Positions 28,868 through 36,949 of a stretch of 64,000 bases of DNA are shown here, piece after piece. The DNA lies in assembly GCA_016703155.1 (NCBI GenBank), contig JADJCP010000002.1, positions 496,001 through 560,000 on the forward strand. The letters are read 5' to 3'. The DNA comes from Hydrogenophilales bacterium. Its GTDB lineage: Bacteria; Pseudomonadota; Gammaproteobacteria; Burkholderiales; Thiobacillaceae. Position 1 is the first letter of the stretch, and every line of letters starts with the position of its first letter. The notes under the pieces were generated by a model that was not told the DNA's origin, did no database searches, and saw nothing but the letters and a program-made list of their open reading frames with translations. Position numbers and translations under genes: made by a program.

Positions 28868-29545
28868 ATGAACCACACCCTGCGTTTCATGGCCACGCTC
28901 CTCGCCGCACTGCTGAGCTTGAACGTCCAGGCCGGCACGGCCCAGGACGACAAGATCGAAGCCAGCATCGATATCCTCGACAAGACCATCAACCTCGCGG
29001 AGCAGGAAATACCACCCGCTCTGCTCAGAAATGCCGAGGGCATCGCCATCATCCCGGCGGTCATCAAGGCGGGCTTCGTCATCGGGGGCAGCTACGGTAA
29101 AGGCCTGCTCATGGTGCGCGATACCCAGGGACGCTGGAGTCCGCCGATCTTTCTGCGTCTCGCCGCAGGCAGCCTGGGTTGGCAGATCGGCGCGCAATCC
29201 ACCGATGTCGTCCTGGTATTCAAGACCCGACGCAGCATTGACGGGCTGACTCGCGGCACCTTCACCCTCGGTGCCGATGCCGCGGTCGCCGCTGGCCCAC
29301 TCGGGCGCCGTGGCGAGGCCGCCACCGACATCGACCTGAAGGCCGAGATCCTGTCGTACTCACGCAGTCGCGGCCTGTTCGCCGGCGTCTCGCTGGAAGG
29401 TTCGAAGCTGGACATCGATCACAATGCCAACGCCGATTACTACGGTCAGCGTATCCGTCCCAACGAGATCATGGAAGGCAAGGTCACGCCGCCCGCCTCG
29501 GCCAACCGTCTGCTCCAGACAGTCGGCAAGGCCACGGCAAAATAG
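28868..29545 (+). CDS. SYLF-domain (YSC84) exported lipid-binding protein
   Basis: A 225-residue exported protein with a signal peptide (MNHTLRFMATLLAALLSLNVQA) and a SYLF/YSC84 domain: LLRNAEGIAIIPAVIKAGFVIGGSYGKGLLMVR, GWQIGAQSTDVVLVF and YSRSRGLFAGVSLEGSKLDID. Eukaryotic members bind phosphoinositides; bacterial ones are periplasmic or surface proteins of unknown role. An AAAGGAATG ribosome site precedes the start. Confidence 0.87.
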   Translation: MNHTLRFMATLLAALLSLNVQAGTAQDDKIEASIDILDKTINLAEQEIPPALLRNAEGIAIIPAVIKAGFVIGGSYGKGLLMVRDTQGRWSPPIFLRLAAGSLGWQIGAQSTDVVLVFKTRRSIDGLTRGTFTLGADAAVAAGPLGRRGEAATDIDLKAEILSYSRSRGLFAGVSLEGSKLDIDHNANADYYGQRIRPNEIMEGKVTPPASANRLLQTVGKATAK

Positions 29546-29546
29546 C

Positions 29547-29996
29547 CTAGGCGCCGGGCGGAACCTGTAACCAGAAGGTCACAGGTCCGTCGTTGACCAG
29601 GCTCACCTGCATATCCGCGCCGAACTCCCCGGTGGCGACCTCGGTGTGGGCCCGCCGTGCCAGATCCACCAGGTGTTCGAACACGCGCCGCCCGGTCTCG
29701 GGCGGCGCGGCCGACGAGAAACTGGGCCGAGCCCCTTTCCGGGTGTCGGCCACCAATGTGAATTGCGATACCAGCAGCAAACCGCCACCGACATCACGCA
29801 GGCTCCGATTCATGCGACCCTGCGCATCGCCAAACACCCGGTAGCCGAGCAGGCGTTCCAGCAGCCGGGCAGCGGTGGCCTCGTCATCGCCCTTTTCAAC
29901 GCCGACGAGGACCAGCAGTCCGGTGCGGATGGCGCCGACCTCGCGTCCCTCCACGGACACCCGCGCTTCGCGTACTCTTTGTAGTAATCCGATCAT
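29547..29996 (-). CDS. dtd: D-aminoacyl-tRNA deacylase
   Basis: A 149-residue DTD that removes D-amino acids (and glycine from mischarged tRNA-Ala). It starts MIGLLQRVREARVSV and contains the family motifs LLLVSQFTLVADT (SQ-x-x-L), GARPSFSSAAPPE and NDGPVTFWL. It ends one base from the convergent SYLF gene and is divergent from the MBL gene. Confidence 0.95.
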   Translation of the reverse strand: MIGLLQRVREARVSVEGREVGAIRTGLLVLVGVEKGDDEATAARLLERLLGYRVFGDAQGRMNRSLRDVGGGLLLVSQFTLVADTRKGARPSFSSAAPPETGRRVFEHLVDLARRAHTEVATGEFGADMQVSLVNDGPVTFWLQVPPGA

Positions 29997-30020
29997 GGCT
30001 GCATCACGACTGACAACAAC

Positions 30021-30668
30021 ATGAAATATACCGTCATCCCCGTTACCCCTTATCAACAGAATTGCTCGCTGATCTGGTGCGAGCAGACCCGTCAGGCCGC
30101 GCTGATCGACCCGGGCGGCGACATCGACACGCTCCTCGACGCAATCGCGCAGCGTCAGCTGACGCTCACCAAGCTGATCCTGACTCATGGCCATGTGGAC
30201 CATGTCGGCGCGGCGGGCATCCTCGCCGCGCGCCTTGGCCTCCCCATCGAAGGGCCGCAGCGAGACGATGCCTTTCTGCTCGATGGCCTGCCCGAGCAGT
30301 GCACCCTGTTTGGCTTTCCGCATACCGAGGCCTTCAGGCCGACGCGCTGGCTGGAGGACGGCGACCAGATCAAGGTTGGCGAAACCCGGCTTGATGTCCT
30401 GCACTGCCCCGGCCATACCCCCGGCCATATCGTGCTATTCCAGGCCCAGGCGCGCCTGGCCTTCGTCGGCGACGTCCTTTTCAAGGATTCCATCGGGCGT
30501 ACCGATTTTCCGCGCGGCAATCACGCCGACCTTATCGACTCGATCAGAACCAAGCTTTGGCCCTTGGGCGACGACGTCACTTTCATCCCGGGTCACGGCC
30601 CGGAATCGAGTTTTGGCAGGGAACGCCGCAGCAACCCATTCGTCGGCGATGCCGCTCGCTTCAGGTGA
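30021..30668 (+). CDS. MBL-fold hydrolase (glyoxalase II-like)
   Basis: A 215-residue metallo-beta-lactamase-fold hydrolase of the YcbL/glyoxalase II-like group. Metal ligands are in LTHGHVDHVGAAG, HCPGHTPGHIV, FVGDVLF and IPGHGPESSFGRER. The exact thioester substrate is not established for this group. It is divergently arranged with dtd across a 24-bp gap. Confidence 0.9.
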   Translation: MKYTVIPVTPYQQNCSLIWCEQTRQAALIDPGGDIDTLLDAIAQRQLTLTKLILTHGHVDHVGAAGILAARLGLPIEGPQRDDAFLLDGLPEQCTLFGFPHTEAFRPTRWLEDGDQIKVGETRLDVLHCPGHTPGHIVLFQAQARLAFVGDVLFKDSIGRTDFPRGNHADLIDSIRTKLWPLGDDVTFIPGHGPESSFGRERRSNPFVGDAARFR

Positions 30669-30743
30669 TACAAAGTTCACAGTGACGGCGCGGCCGGGGC
30701 GTGTACCATGGCCACCAAAAGCATCCTGATGGAGGTGGTTCTC

Positions 30744-31610
30744 ATGAAAGCTTGGCTGCTGCTCCTCGCACTTCCCCTGATCGGCTGCGGCGAGTCCGCC
30801 GAAATGGCGACGATGTCGAAAGAGGCCATGCGCATGGGCGCCCCGGCGGCCGCGCCCATGGCCATGGACCAGGCCACGGCCGAAGCCCCGCCGAGCCCGG
30901 GTGGAGAAGCGGCCACGCCGAAATACCTCGCCGAGCGCCAGTTCTGGGTCTTCGAACTGCCTGAACGAACCATCGAGGCCCGCTGGCAGGCGCACGTCGC
31001 CCTGTGTCGTCTCGATTGCGAAGTACTTAACGCCTCGTTGAACAAGTCGGCGCATAGCCCGGTCAGCGCCAGCCTGCAACTTCGTGTCGGCCGCGCCAGT
31101 GCCGCCAGACTGCTTGGCGCCATGAGCAGCCCGGAGGTCACCGAGCGGCGTGTCGAACGTGAGGACAAGACCCTGCAGGTGGTCGACGTCGAGGCACGTC
31201 TCAAAAACCTCGCCGAGCTGCGCGACCGGCTGCGCAATCTGCTGAGCAACCGTTCCGGCGCGCTCAAGGACATTCTGGAGACCGAGCGCGAGTTGGCGCG
31301 CGTTCAGGGCGAACTCGACTCGATGAGCGCGCAACGCCAGGCCCTGGCCAACGAAACCGAGAAGATCCTGCTGTTCGCGGAGTACCGCCCCGAGCCCTCC
31401 ATCGGCGAAACCGGCGCCATGCAGCCCCTGGTCGAGGCCTGGCGCGGTGCCGGACGCGCCTTCGCGGAAAGCCTGTCGGCCGCCCTGCTGTTCGTTGTCC
31501 AGATCCTGCCCTGGCTGGTGATCGTCGTCCCGGCGGTCTGGGCCAGTTGGAAGGGCATGCGCCGGCTGCTCAACTGGCGCCGCAAAGCCCCGCCCGCCCC
31601 GGAAAAGTAG
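30744..31610 (+). CDS. DUF4349 lipoprotein
   Basis: A 288-residue lipoprotein: signal peptide with lipobox LIGC (cysteine near residue 15), a low-complexity Ala/Pro/Met linker, then a DUF4349 domain containing a coiled coil (RLKNLAELRDRLRNLLSNRSGALKDILETERELARVQGELDSM) and a C-terminal membrane helix (LLFVVQILPWLVIVVPAVWASW). ATG 30744 follows GGAGG at good spacing; an upstream in-frame ATG at 30708 lacks one. It is separated from the DUF4126 gene by one base, so they form an operon. The function is unknown. Confidence 0.85.
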   Translation: MKAWLLLLALPLIGCGESAEMATMSKEAMRMGAPAAAPMAMDQATAEAPPSPGGEAATPKYLAERQFWVFELPERTIEARWQAHVALCRLDCEVLNASLNKSAHSPVSASLQLRVGRASAARLLGAMSSPEVTERRVEREDKTLQVVDVEARLKNLAELRDRLRNLLSNRSGALKDILETERELARVQGELDSMSAQRQALANETEKILLFAEYRPEPSIGETGAMQPLVEAWRGAGRAFAESLSAALLFVVQILPWLVIVVPAVWASWKGMRRLLNWRRKAPPAPEK

Positions 31611-31611
31611 C

Positions 31612-32277
31612 ATGGACCTCGGCAACACCCTGGAGCAGGTGCGACCGCTCCTCGACTGGAGCGGCCTGCCCCTCGACCTGGCCTCGCTGACCGCCCTGGC
31701 CATGGGCCTCGGCTGGGCCAGCGGCCTGCGCCTGTATGCCCTGGTCTTCACCCTGGGCATGCTCGACCGCTTCGCCGGCGTGCAACTGCCCGGCGGGCTG
31801 GATGTCCTGAGCCATCCCCTGGTCCTCGGCGTGGCCGGCCTGCTGCTGCTGGTCGAATTCCTCGCCGACAAAGTGCCCTACATCGACTCCCTCTGGGACA
31901 GTATCCACACCTTCATCCGCATTCCCGCCGGCGCCGCCCTCGCGGCCGCGGTGATGGGCGATCAGGGCGGCGCCATGCAGGTCGCCATGGCCCTGCTCGG
32001 CGGCAGCCTCGCCGCCGGTGCGCATCTGGCGAAATCCGGAGTGCGCGCCGCCATCAACACCTCGCCCGAACCGGTCAGCAACGTCGCCGCCTCGTTCACC
32101 GAAGACGCCGTGGTCGCCGGCGGACTCTGGACGCTGTTCAACTACCCGCTGGTGTTCCTGGTCGGCCTGATGCTGTTCATGATCGTCGCCGGGGTGCTGT
32201 TGTTTTATCTCTGGCGCTTCGTGCGTGGCCTGTGGCGCAAACCGCCGCCTTCAGGGAACGATATCCGCGCCGCTTGA
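31612..32277 (+). CDS. DUF4126 membrane protein
   Basis: A 221-residue protein with about five hydrophobic segments. The signatures SLTALAMGLGWASGLRLYALVFTLGML and EFLADKVPYIDSLWDSIHTFIRIPAGA define DUF4126. It ends WRFVRGLWRKPPPSGNDIRAA. The DNA coding this tail is part of a direct repeat whose second copy lies 4.6 kb downstream, next to the 2OG oxygenase gene. The function is unknown. Confidence 0.88.
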   Translation: MDLGNTLEQVRPLLDWSGLPLDLASLTALAMGLGWASGLRLYALVFTLGMLDRFAGVQLPGGLDVLSHPLVLGVAGLLLLVEFLADKVPYIDSLWDSIHTFIRIPAGAALAAAVMGDQGGAMQVAMALLGGSLAAGAHLAKSGVRAAINTSPEPVSNVAASFTEDAVVAGGLWTLFNYPLVFLVGLMLFMIVAGVLLFYLWRFVRGLWRKPPPSGNDIRAA

Positions 32278-32300
32278 ACCCGTCTGGGACGGCCAGACGG
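32211..32300 (+). repeat. left copy of island-flanking direct repeat
   Basis: About 90 bp covering the last codons of the DUF4126 gene plus a remnant that, on the minus strand, reads RLAVPDGFKRR, matching the C-terminus (RLAVTGWFKRR) of the 2OG oxygenase at 36913-37524. It is roughly three quarters identical by eye to 36863-36949. The two copies bracket the 32.3-36.9 kb island. Confidence 0.75.
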
Positions 32301-32607
32301 AAGCCTTTGAGTCCCTTGACCGGGCGTGGGGATTTGGCGATAGTGGCGGTAACGCAGTGGGCCGACAACACAACAACAAGCGCCCACAAACGATGGGAGA
32401 TAACGCCGCCATGCCTCTGAAACCGACCTCGCCAGCGCCTCGGAGTGATTCAATCTCCATGGCGCTACCGTCCGTGCCTAGTGGTTCAGTCCAAGAAAAC
32501 CGTGGTCTGTCCCCTGTTGGCCTGTCCCCTGTTGGTCATGGGTCTCTCTTTCACTGCTAGACATCGGTGAACTTATCTCTCGGAATGTGGACTACATAGG
32601 AGAATTT
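32278..32607. other. intergenic region at island left edge
   Basis: No convincing gene. It contains the tail of the direct repeat (to about 32300), the motif AAAACCGTGGTCTGTCCCC at 32496-32514, whose inverted copy lies at 36766-36784, a short tandem duplication of CCTGTCCCCTGTTGG (32509-32535), and the ribosome site AGGAG for the next gene. Confidence 0.6.
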
Positions 32608-33174
32608 ATGGCACGGCAACTCATATCCATACTCCTGATTTGCACAAGCATCGGAGTTCATGCAGAACCATCAAGAACCGTGATGTATCTTATAAACCAG
32701 CCAATGTCCATGTGGCAGTTTGGCCTGTACCAACTTGACAATCACCTGAAGGATATTTCATTCTTTCAAAATGACAAACTAACGAAAATAAAACTTTCCG
32801 CCCACGCACTTTACAACCCCGTCATAAACAGAATATTGATTCATGTGATGCCGCCCTTTGACGGGTCGAATAAGCCAAATCTCGTATTTGAAGCCGAAAG
32901 CGTGGCGGAGTCGAAAGAGTACTGCAAAGATATGATTCGCTCGGTTAGATTTCAGTTGGGAAACCATAAAACACTTTCCGAAAAAACCAGTTGGAATAGC
33001 TTTATGTGTGGATATTTCACTGACGACAACTTAAAAAATGCACAGGAACCGAGCAATATATGTAACGAGCTTGATTCGCTAGTTGAAATTAGGGCATGGA
33101 TAGGCATTAAGGGTGGAGAAACTATTCATTGCAACGGAGCATTGGTAAGTGGGTCAATTTATTTTTCGCAATAA
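32608..33174 (+). CDS. small exported protein, unknown function
   Basis: A 188-residue protein with a signal peptide (MARQLISILLICTSIGVHAEP). The mature part contains several cysteines (KEYCKDMIR, FMCGYF, NICNEL, IHCNGAL) suited to disulfides in the periplasm. The start is the ATG at 32608, six bases after AGGAG; an upstream in-frame ATG exists at 32587. The coding sequence is clearly richer in A+T than the surrounding chromosome, a sign of transfer. No family was recognised. Confidence 0.7.
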   Translation: MARQLISILLICTSIGVHAEPSRTVMYLINQPMSMWQFGLYQLDNHLKDISFFQNDKLTKIKLSAHALYNPVINRILIHVMPPFDGSNKPNLVFEAESVAESKEYCKDMIRSVRFQLGNHKTLSEKTSWNSFMCGYFTDDNLKNAQEPSNICNELDSLVEIRAWIGIKGGETIHCNGALVSGSIYFSQ

Positions 33175-33423
33175 CACCTAACAAATACCTCGGGACTCTC
33201 CGCCGACAGACCGATTCCCCTCCTCAAGCACAATGTTGCCTATTGAGCTATAACAAAATATCCAGCAATTGTTCTGCACCTAGGGCAGGTGGTTTTATCT
33301 GGCCACAGCTTCGCTAGATGCAGTACTAATACTGAATGCATCGTCAGGCACATGATCTGCTAGGGCGTGGGTCTGGCGGAGGACTGCAGCTGCTCCGCAA
33401 GTATGTATAAAAGAGGTGAATCC

Positions 33424-33837
33424 ATGAACGCACGTGCACTTGGCTTTGCAGCGTTGCTCTTCCTGGCGACAGGTCTTGCTCAGGCCGAGGGGAAGAATGA
33501 CTTGACCATTCAGAAAATCAAGGCCGTCTCGGACAGCGTCGAGAGTGCCTCGCTCTTGGTGACCTGGCTCAAGACCAAGCCCGGCGTTCGGGAAGTCCAT
33601 AGCTCTTTCACTATGCTTACTAGCCTTCCAGGTAAACGCGACGTGCTGTTCCGGCTTAACGGTGAGCCTCAAGTCCTGAGAGTGAGTGTCGGCTGGCGCG
33701 GCAAGGTCACCAACACAAAACTTGAGTTGCAACGCATGGACAGCGTCTTGGCGCAACTCGATGCGGCCGAGAAGCCCCGATTGGAAAATGCATCTACCAA
33801 GGCTGGCAAGAACACTGCCAGCAAGGTTTCGCCCTAA
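33424..33837 (+). CDS. small exported protein, unknown function
   Basis: A 137-residue protein with a signal peptide (MNARALGFAALLFLATGLAQA) and a mature part with a hydrophobic-basic pattern (ASLLVTWLKTKPGVREVHSSFTMLTSL). It ends 4 bases before the J-domain gene, suggesting cotranscription. Codon use is closer to the chromosome than that of its upstream neighbour. No family was recognised. Confidence 0.65.
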   Translation: MNARALGFAALLFLATGLAQAEGKNDLTIQKIKAVSDSVESASLLVTWLKTKPGVREVHSSFTMLTSLPGKRDVLFRLNGEPQVLRVSVGWRGKVTNTKLELQRMDSVLAQLDAAEKPRLENASTKAGKNTASKVSP

Positions 33838-33841
33838 GATC

Positions 33842-34760
33842 ATGCGCCGTTTCCGCACCCACTATGACAATCTGAAGGTGCCCCGCCATGCGACCCCTGA
33901 AGCCATACAGCAGGCGTACCGGCGTTTGTCCATGCGCCATCATCCAGATCGAAACCCTGGCAACGAACAGGCCAACAGCATCATGGCCGTCATTAATCAG
34001 TCCTATCGCGTACTCTCCGACCCATGGCTGAGAGCCGAGCATGACCGTTGGATTGGGCAGCGGGGACGGAATGACAGCGCGCCACCTCGCCCATCCAGGC
34101 CGACTGGAGCCGCCACCGGCATATCAGGACCACCCCTTTGGCCCGGTCTATACGCATACTTCGGGATTCATGACGGCCAGCAAAACGGCGCTGGTTTGGT
34201 TAGTGTTGATCCTGCTGATCATGCCCATTCTGGCGACGATAGCCAACGTACCGCCCTCCACGATGCCAGCGAGAAGCTGGCTTGCGCCACTCAGCCAGGA
34301 CACGAGCGGTCCCCCGGTCGCGCCGACCCTGTGGCAAGCCCCACGGGATATTGCCGGAACCTATCGCCTACTCAAGTGTGATTTCAATTCCTATGACCAC
34401 AACCCGCTGACCTATCCCAAAGGCAAGCTAGTGATCCAGAAATTGAGTGACACGGCTTATTTGTTCCTTGAGGCCAAGACCGTCCAAGGGGCCGGCACGT
34501 TCGGCAATAACCACGTCTATCATGTCCAGCCTCCACAGCCAGGCGACTCGGAGAGTTATCTTGCTAATGACCAGACGCCTGACTGGGCGGCGACCAATGG
34601 CCATCAACTCGAAATTCATGTCCGAGGGGCGAACTTTGATGAAGTCAGCTACTGGGAACGGGTGTTTGGGACGTACTCCGAAAGGTATCTGGATCGAGCC
34701 GTCATGCAGGCCGCCGAGAACTACAAACTACGTCAGCCTGGGTTTCCGTCGGAGCGTTGA
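33842..34760 (+). CDS. J-domain membrane protein, probably frameshifted
   Basis: From ATG 33842 the first frame gives an N-terminal J domain (HYDNLKVPRHATPEAIQQAYRRLSMRHHPDRNPGN, with HPD at residues 34-36, through RVLSDPWLRAEHDRWI). It then continues in a poor proline/serine-rich stretch to a stop at 34381. A second frame, open from 34041 to 34760, carries HLAHPGRLEPPPAYQDHPFGP, a membrane helix (ALVWLVLILLIMPILATIANV) and a folded-looking C-terminal domain. One indel near 34055-34095 would make a single J-domain/TM protein of about 305 residues. Alternatively these are two overlapping genes. Confidence 0.6.
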
Positions 34761-34821
34761 CGGGGCAATTTTCTTCTGACTGCCCAATACGCAGTCAGAA
34801 TTCACAATGGGCGGTGGGGCC

Positions 34822-35427
34822 ATGAAAACCGATTCAGGCACTGATCGACTGACCTATTTTATTCTTTGTCTCAACTGGGCAATCAGTATCGTTGCGTGGG
34901 GGATGTTAGCTGTTGTCGTGTACAACTACGGCCATCGGTTGGCCGACTATTTTCGGGCTTTCGTGTTTGATAATCTGTGTCCGGAAGATGTCATGCACCC
35001 CCTGCTTTCAAGAGATCCGTTGACGCGGGAAATCGTAGACTGGGTGGACTGGTGCGACACCTTCTGGTGGCACCCGTTCAGGCTGTCCACCCGCATCGTG
35101 TTTGGGGCCGCGACGGCGCTCACTATAGGTCTACTGGCCAGAGCGTTTCTCCCGCGTACGATCAAGGCCATCACAAGGGCGACCGTCTTTGTGAGCATCA
35201 TGGCGGGGCTGCACATATATTGGAAGGTCTTCGGGGCGGACATGACGGATATGACGCAACACGCTTGTGCCTGGGGTCAGAAGTCAGCAGAGTTATGTCA
35301 CCAGCAGTTGGGGTACTTTGGTGATCAGCGCCTGTACTACCCATATGTAGTCGCGTTGACGGCCGTATACCTGCTTAGGTATGAACGCAGACGCATCCGG
35401 CGACGCCAAGATGCCGAAAGCTCCTGA
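34822..35427 (+). CDS. membrane protein, unknown function
   Basis: A 201-residue protein with four predicted membrane segments: ILCLNWAISIVAWGMLAVVVYNY, IVFGAATALTIGLLARAFL, ATVFVSIMAGLHIYW and YPYVVALTAVYLL. It ends in an arginine-rich tail. Cysteines at LCPED, DWCDTF and HACAWGQ may face the periplasm. ATG 34822 is preceded by a purine-rich ribosome site. No family was recognised. Confidence 0.65.
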   Translation: MKTDSGTDRLTYFILCLNWAISIVAWGMLAVVVYNYGHRLADYFRAFVFDNLCPEDVMHPLLSRDPLTREIVDWVDWCDTFWWHPFRLSTRIVFGAATALTIGLLARAFLPRTIKAITRATVFVSIMAGLHIYWKVFGADMTDMTQHACAWGQKSAELCHQQLGYFGDQRLYYPYVVALTAVYLLRYERRRIRRRQDAESS

Positions 35428-35485
35428 AGATAAAATTCACCGAAAAAATACCGAATCATTTCGTTAGGGATAAGGAGAAACCGAG

Positions 35486-35746
35486 ATGAAATTTCCCACA
35501 AAGATGGCTCTTGTTATTGCTATTTTCATCCCAATGGCCGCGTATGCGGAATACTACAAAGTAAATGTAAAGCGAATTGAGCAAAACCTATACAAAACTG
35601 ACAGCGGTCTCTATATTCAAACACAGTATTGTTACGAGTACACCTACGGAGATGATGCAGTTCTTAAATATGAGCAATACAGTTACGACAACAAACTTAT
35701 ATTTGATTCAGGAACCTCGTGCGATGTGAAAAAGGTATTCAAGTAA
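35486..35746 (+). CDS. small exported protein in a putative integron cassette
   Basis: An 86-residue protein with a signal peptide (MKFPTKMALVIAIFIPMAAYA) and a mature part of about 65 residues rich in tyrosine (VLKYEQYSYDNKLIF) with two cysteines. AAGGAG sits just before the start. The stop lies 10 bases before an attC site, the layout of a mobile gene cassette. The G-TTAGGG at 35465 fits the other cassette boundary, giving a cassette of about 350 bp. A+T-rich; no family was recognised. Confidence 0.65.
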   Translation: MKFPTKMALVIAIFIPMAAYAEYYKVNVKRIEQNLYKTDSGLYIQTQYCYEYTYGDDAVLKYEQYSYDNKLIFDSGTSCDVKKVFK

Positions 35747-35756
35747 GCCATCATTT

Positions 35757-35819
35757 GCCTAACATTACGCTCAAGCGGGACGGTCGCTATCGCGACCGCC
35801 CCTTAGCTTTACGTTAAAC
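35757..35819 (+). repeat. integron attC recombination site
   Basis: A 63-bp site bounded by GCCTAAC (RYYYAAC, 35757-35763) and GTTAAAC (GTTRRRY, 35813-35819), enclosing an imperfect palindrome. The central stem is CGGTCGC-TATC-GCGACCG (35781-35798). Outward it extends as AAGCGGGA against CCCCTT with two unpaired bases, which resembles the extrahelical bases that IntI uses to choose the strand. No integrase gene is in the window. Confidence 0.85.
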
Positions 35820-35838
35820 CACTCAGAGAGGCTATTGG

Positions 35839-36753
35839 ATGAGCAATACAAGTGGCGCATACAGATGGTGGGAAAACTATCTTGTTCGTTATCTCATGCC
35901 ATCGATTGCCGGTGCGGTGATAGTAAATTGGTTGGCCACAGCAGCAGGGCTGGAATTTAGAAAGATTCTTTTGTTGGATGTTGGGGTTGCAAGCGTACAA
36001 ACGCCCACATTATTTCTGCTGTTTCTTTACGGTAATTTATTTTGTTATATTTCTTCATACCCAATTCTTGGGTTTCATGTAACAAGAGTCATAGATTTTG
36101 AGCGAGGAGCATTGCGCAAAGGGTTCTTTGATGGTTACATCGTCACGGCCATGTTGGCATTGGTCACATTAATCTTAACCTCTGTATGTTTTGAACCAAG
36201 CGCAAAAGCTGGAATAATTGCGCCGTTCTTGTTTGTCACTGTATACGTAGCAATTCAACTTTATAGAATTCGCGCAGCCCTCGATCAAGTATCATTCAAT
36301 GGATTAAATGGAAAAACATCCAAGGTGTTTGCCTATTCTTACGCCATATCAAAACGTCGTGGCGTAGTGGAAGAAGTAAGCGTCACCAAACAACTTAGCA
36401 AGGATCAGGTTGATGGCGATACGGGCGACAAATTCGATGAAGAATCAGAGTGGCACAAGAAGTCTATTTGGCGCCGCGAATTCATCGACACTTATCGCCA
36501 TATGCGCGAGCACGGGAACTCGGCTTTTATATTTATTCTAGAGTTAACATTGGCAGGCCTATGCTTCCTTGTTCTCGTTGCTTATAAAAATGAGGGGGCA
36601 GTTTATCAATTGGCAGCCATTGGCCTATTGCTTGCCATTTGGGCCATTCCAGCCATGTTTATACATTTTGTTGGGCAGCATATTGAGCGTCGCTTTTCAT
36701 GGTATGACAGAAAAGTTTCTTTACCCACTGAGGCGAATCAAAGTGATTTATAA
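35839..36753 (+). CDS. multi-pass membrane protein, unknown function
   Basis: A 304-residue protein with about six hydrophobic segments in two groups: residues 18-60 and 85-130 near the N-terminus, and 225-275 near the C-terminus. A charged cytoplasmic loop lies between them (SVTKQLSKDQVDGDTGDKFDEESEWHKKSIWRREFIDTYRHMREHG). It starts 20 bases after the attC site, so it may be a second cassette, but no attC follows it. A+T-rich relative to the chromosome. No family was recognised. Confidence 0.7.
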   Translation: MSNTSGAYRWWENYLVRYLMPSIAGAVIVNWLATAAGLEFRKILLLDVGVASVQTPTLFLLFLYGNLFCYISSYPILGFHVTRVIDFERGALRKGFFDGYIVTAMLALVTLILTSVCFEPSAKAGIIAPFLFVTVYVAIQLYRIRAALDQVSFNGLNGKTSKVFAYSYAISKRRGVVEEVSVTKQLSKDQVDGDTGDKFDEESEWHKKSIWRREFIDTYRHMREHGNSAFIFILELTLAGLCFLVLVAYKNEGAVYQLAAIGLLLAIWAIPAMFIHFVGQHIERRFSWYDRKVSLPTEANQSDL

Positions 36754-36765
36754 CATTAAATAAAA

Positions 36766-36853
36766 GGGGACAGACCACGGTTTTTTTCACAAACACAAAC
36801 ACTCCAAGGTTTACTGCTCGACGACTCTGCTAAACCGTGTTTTGTCCCCTTTT
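36766..36853. repeat. palindromic repeat pair, inverted to 32496-32514
   Basis: GGGGACAGACCACGGTTTT (36766-36784) is the exact inverse of 32496-32514. After about 47 bases a diverged inverted partner follows, AAACCGTGTTTTGTCCCCTTTT (36832-36853). The pair forms a large hairpin at the island's right edge. It resembles REP/MITE-like intergenic repeats; no transposase is adjacent. Confidence 0.65.
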
Positions 36854-36862
36854 CTTTTTCTG

Positions 36863-36949
36863 CTGGCGCTTCATACGCGGCCTTTGGCGCAAGCCGCCCT
36901 CCAGGAACGATATCAACGCCGCTTGAACCAGCCAGTGACGGCTAATCGC
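36863..36949 (+). repeat. right copy of island-flanking direct repeat
   Basis: On the plus strand it reads WRFIRGLWRKPPSRNDINAA and stop, a remnant of a DUF4126 C-terminus (WRFVRGLWRKPPPSGNDIRAA at 32211-32277). The same DNA on the minus strand encodes the real end of the 2OG oxygenase. So each copy keeps one intact gene and one remnant of the other. Confidence 0.75.

Noticed and set aside
33175..33260. A possible second attC site after the 32608-33174 gene (ACCTAAC ... GTTGCCT)
   Set aside because: The left box fits RYYYAAC, but the right box breaks GTTRRRY and no palindrome connects them.
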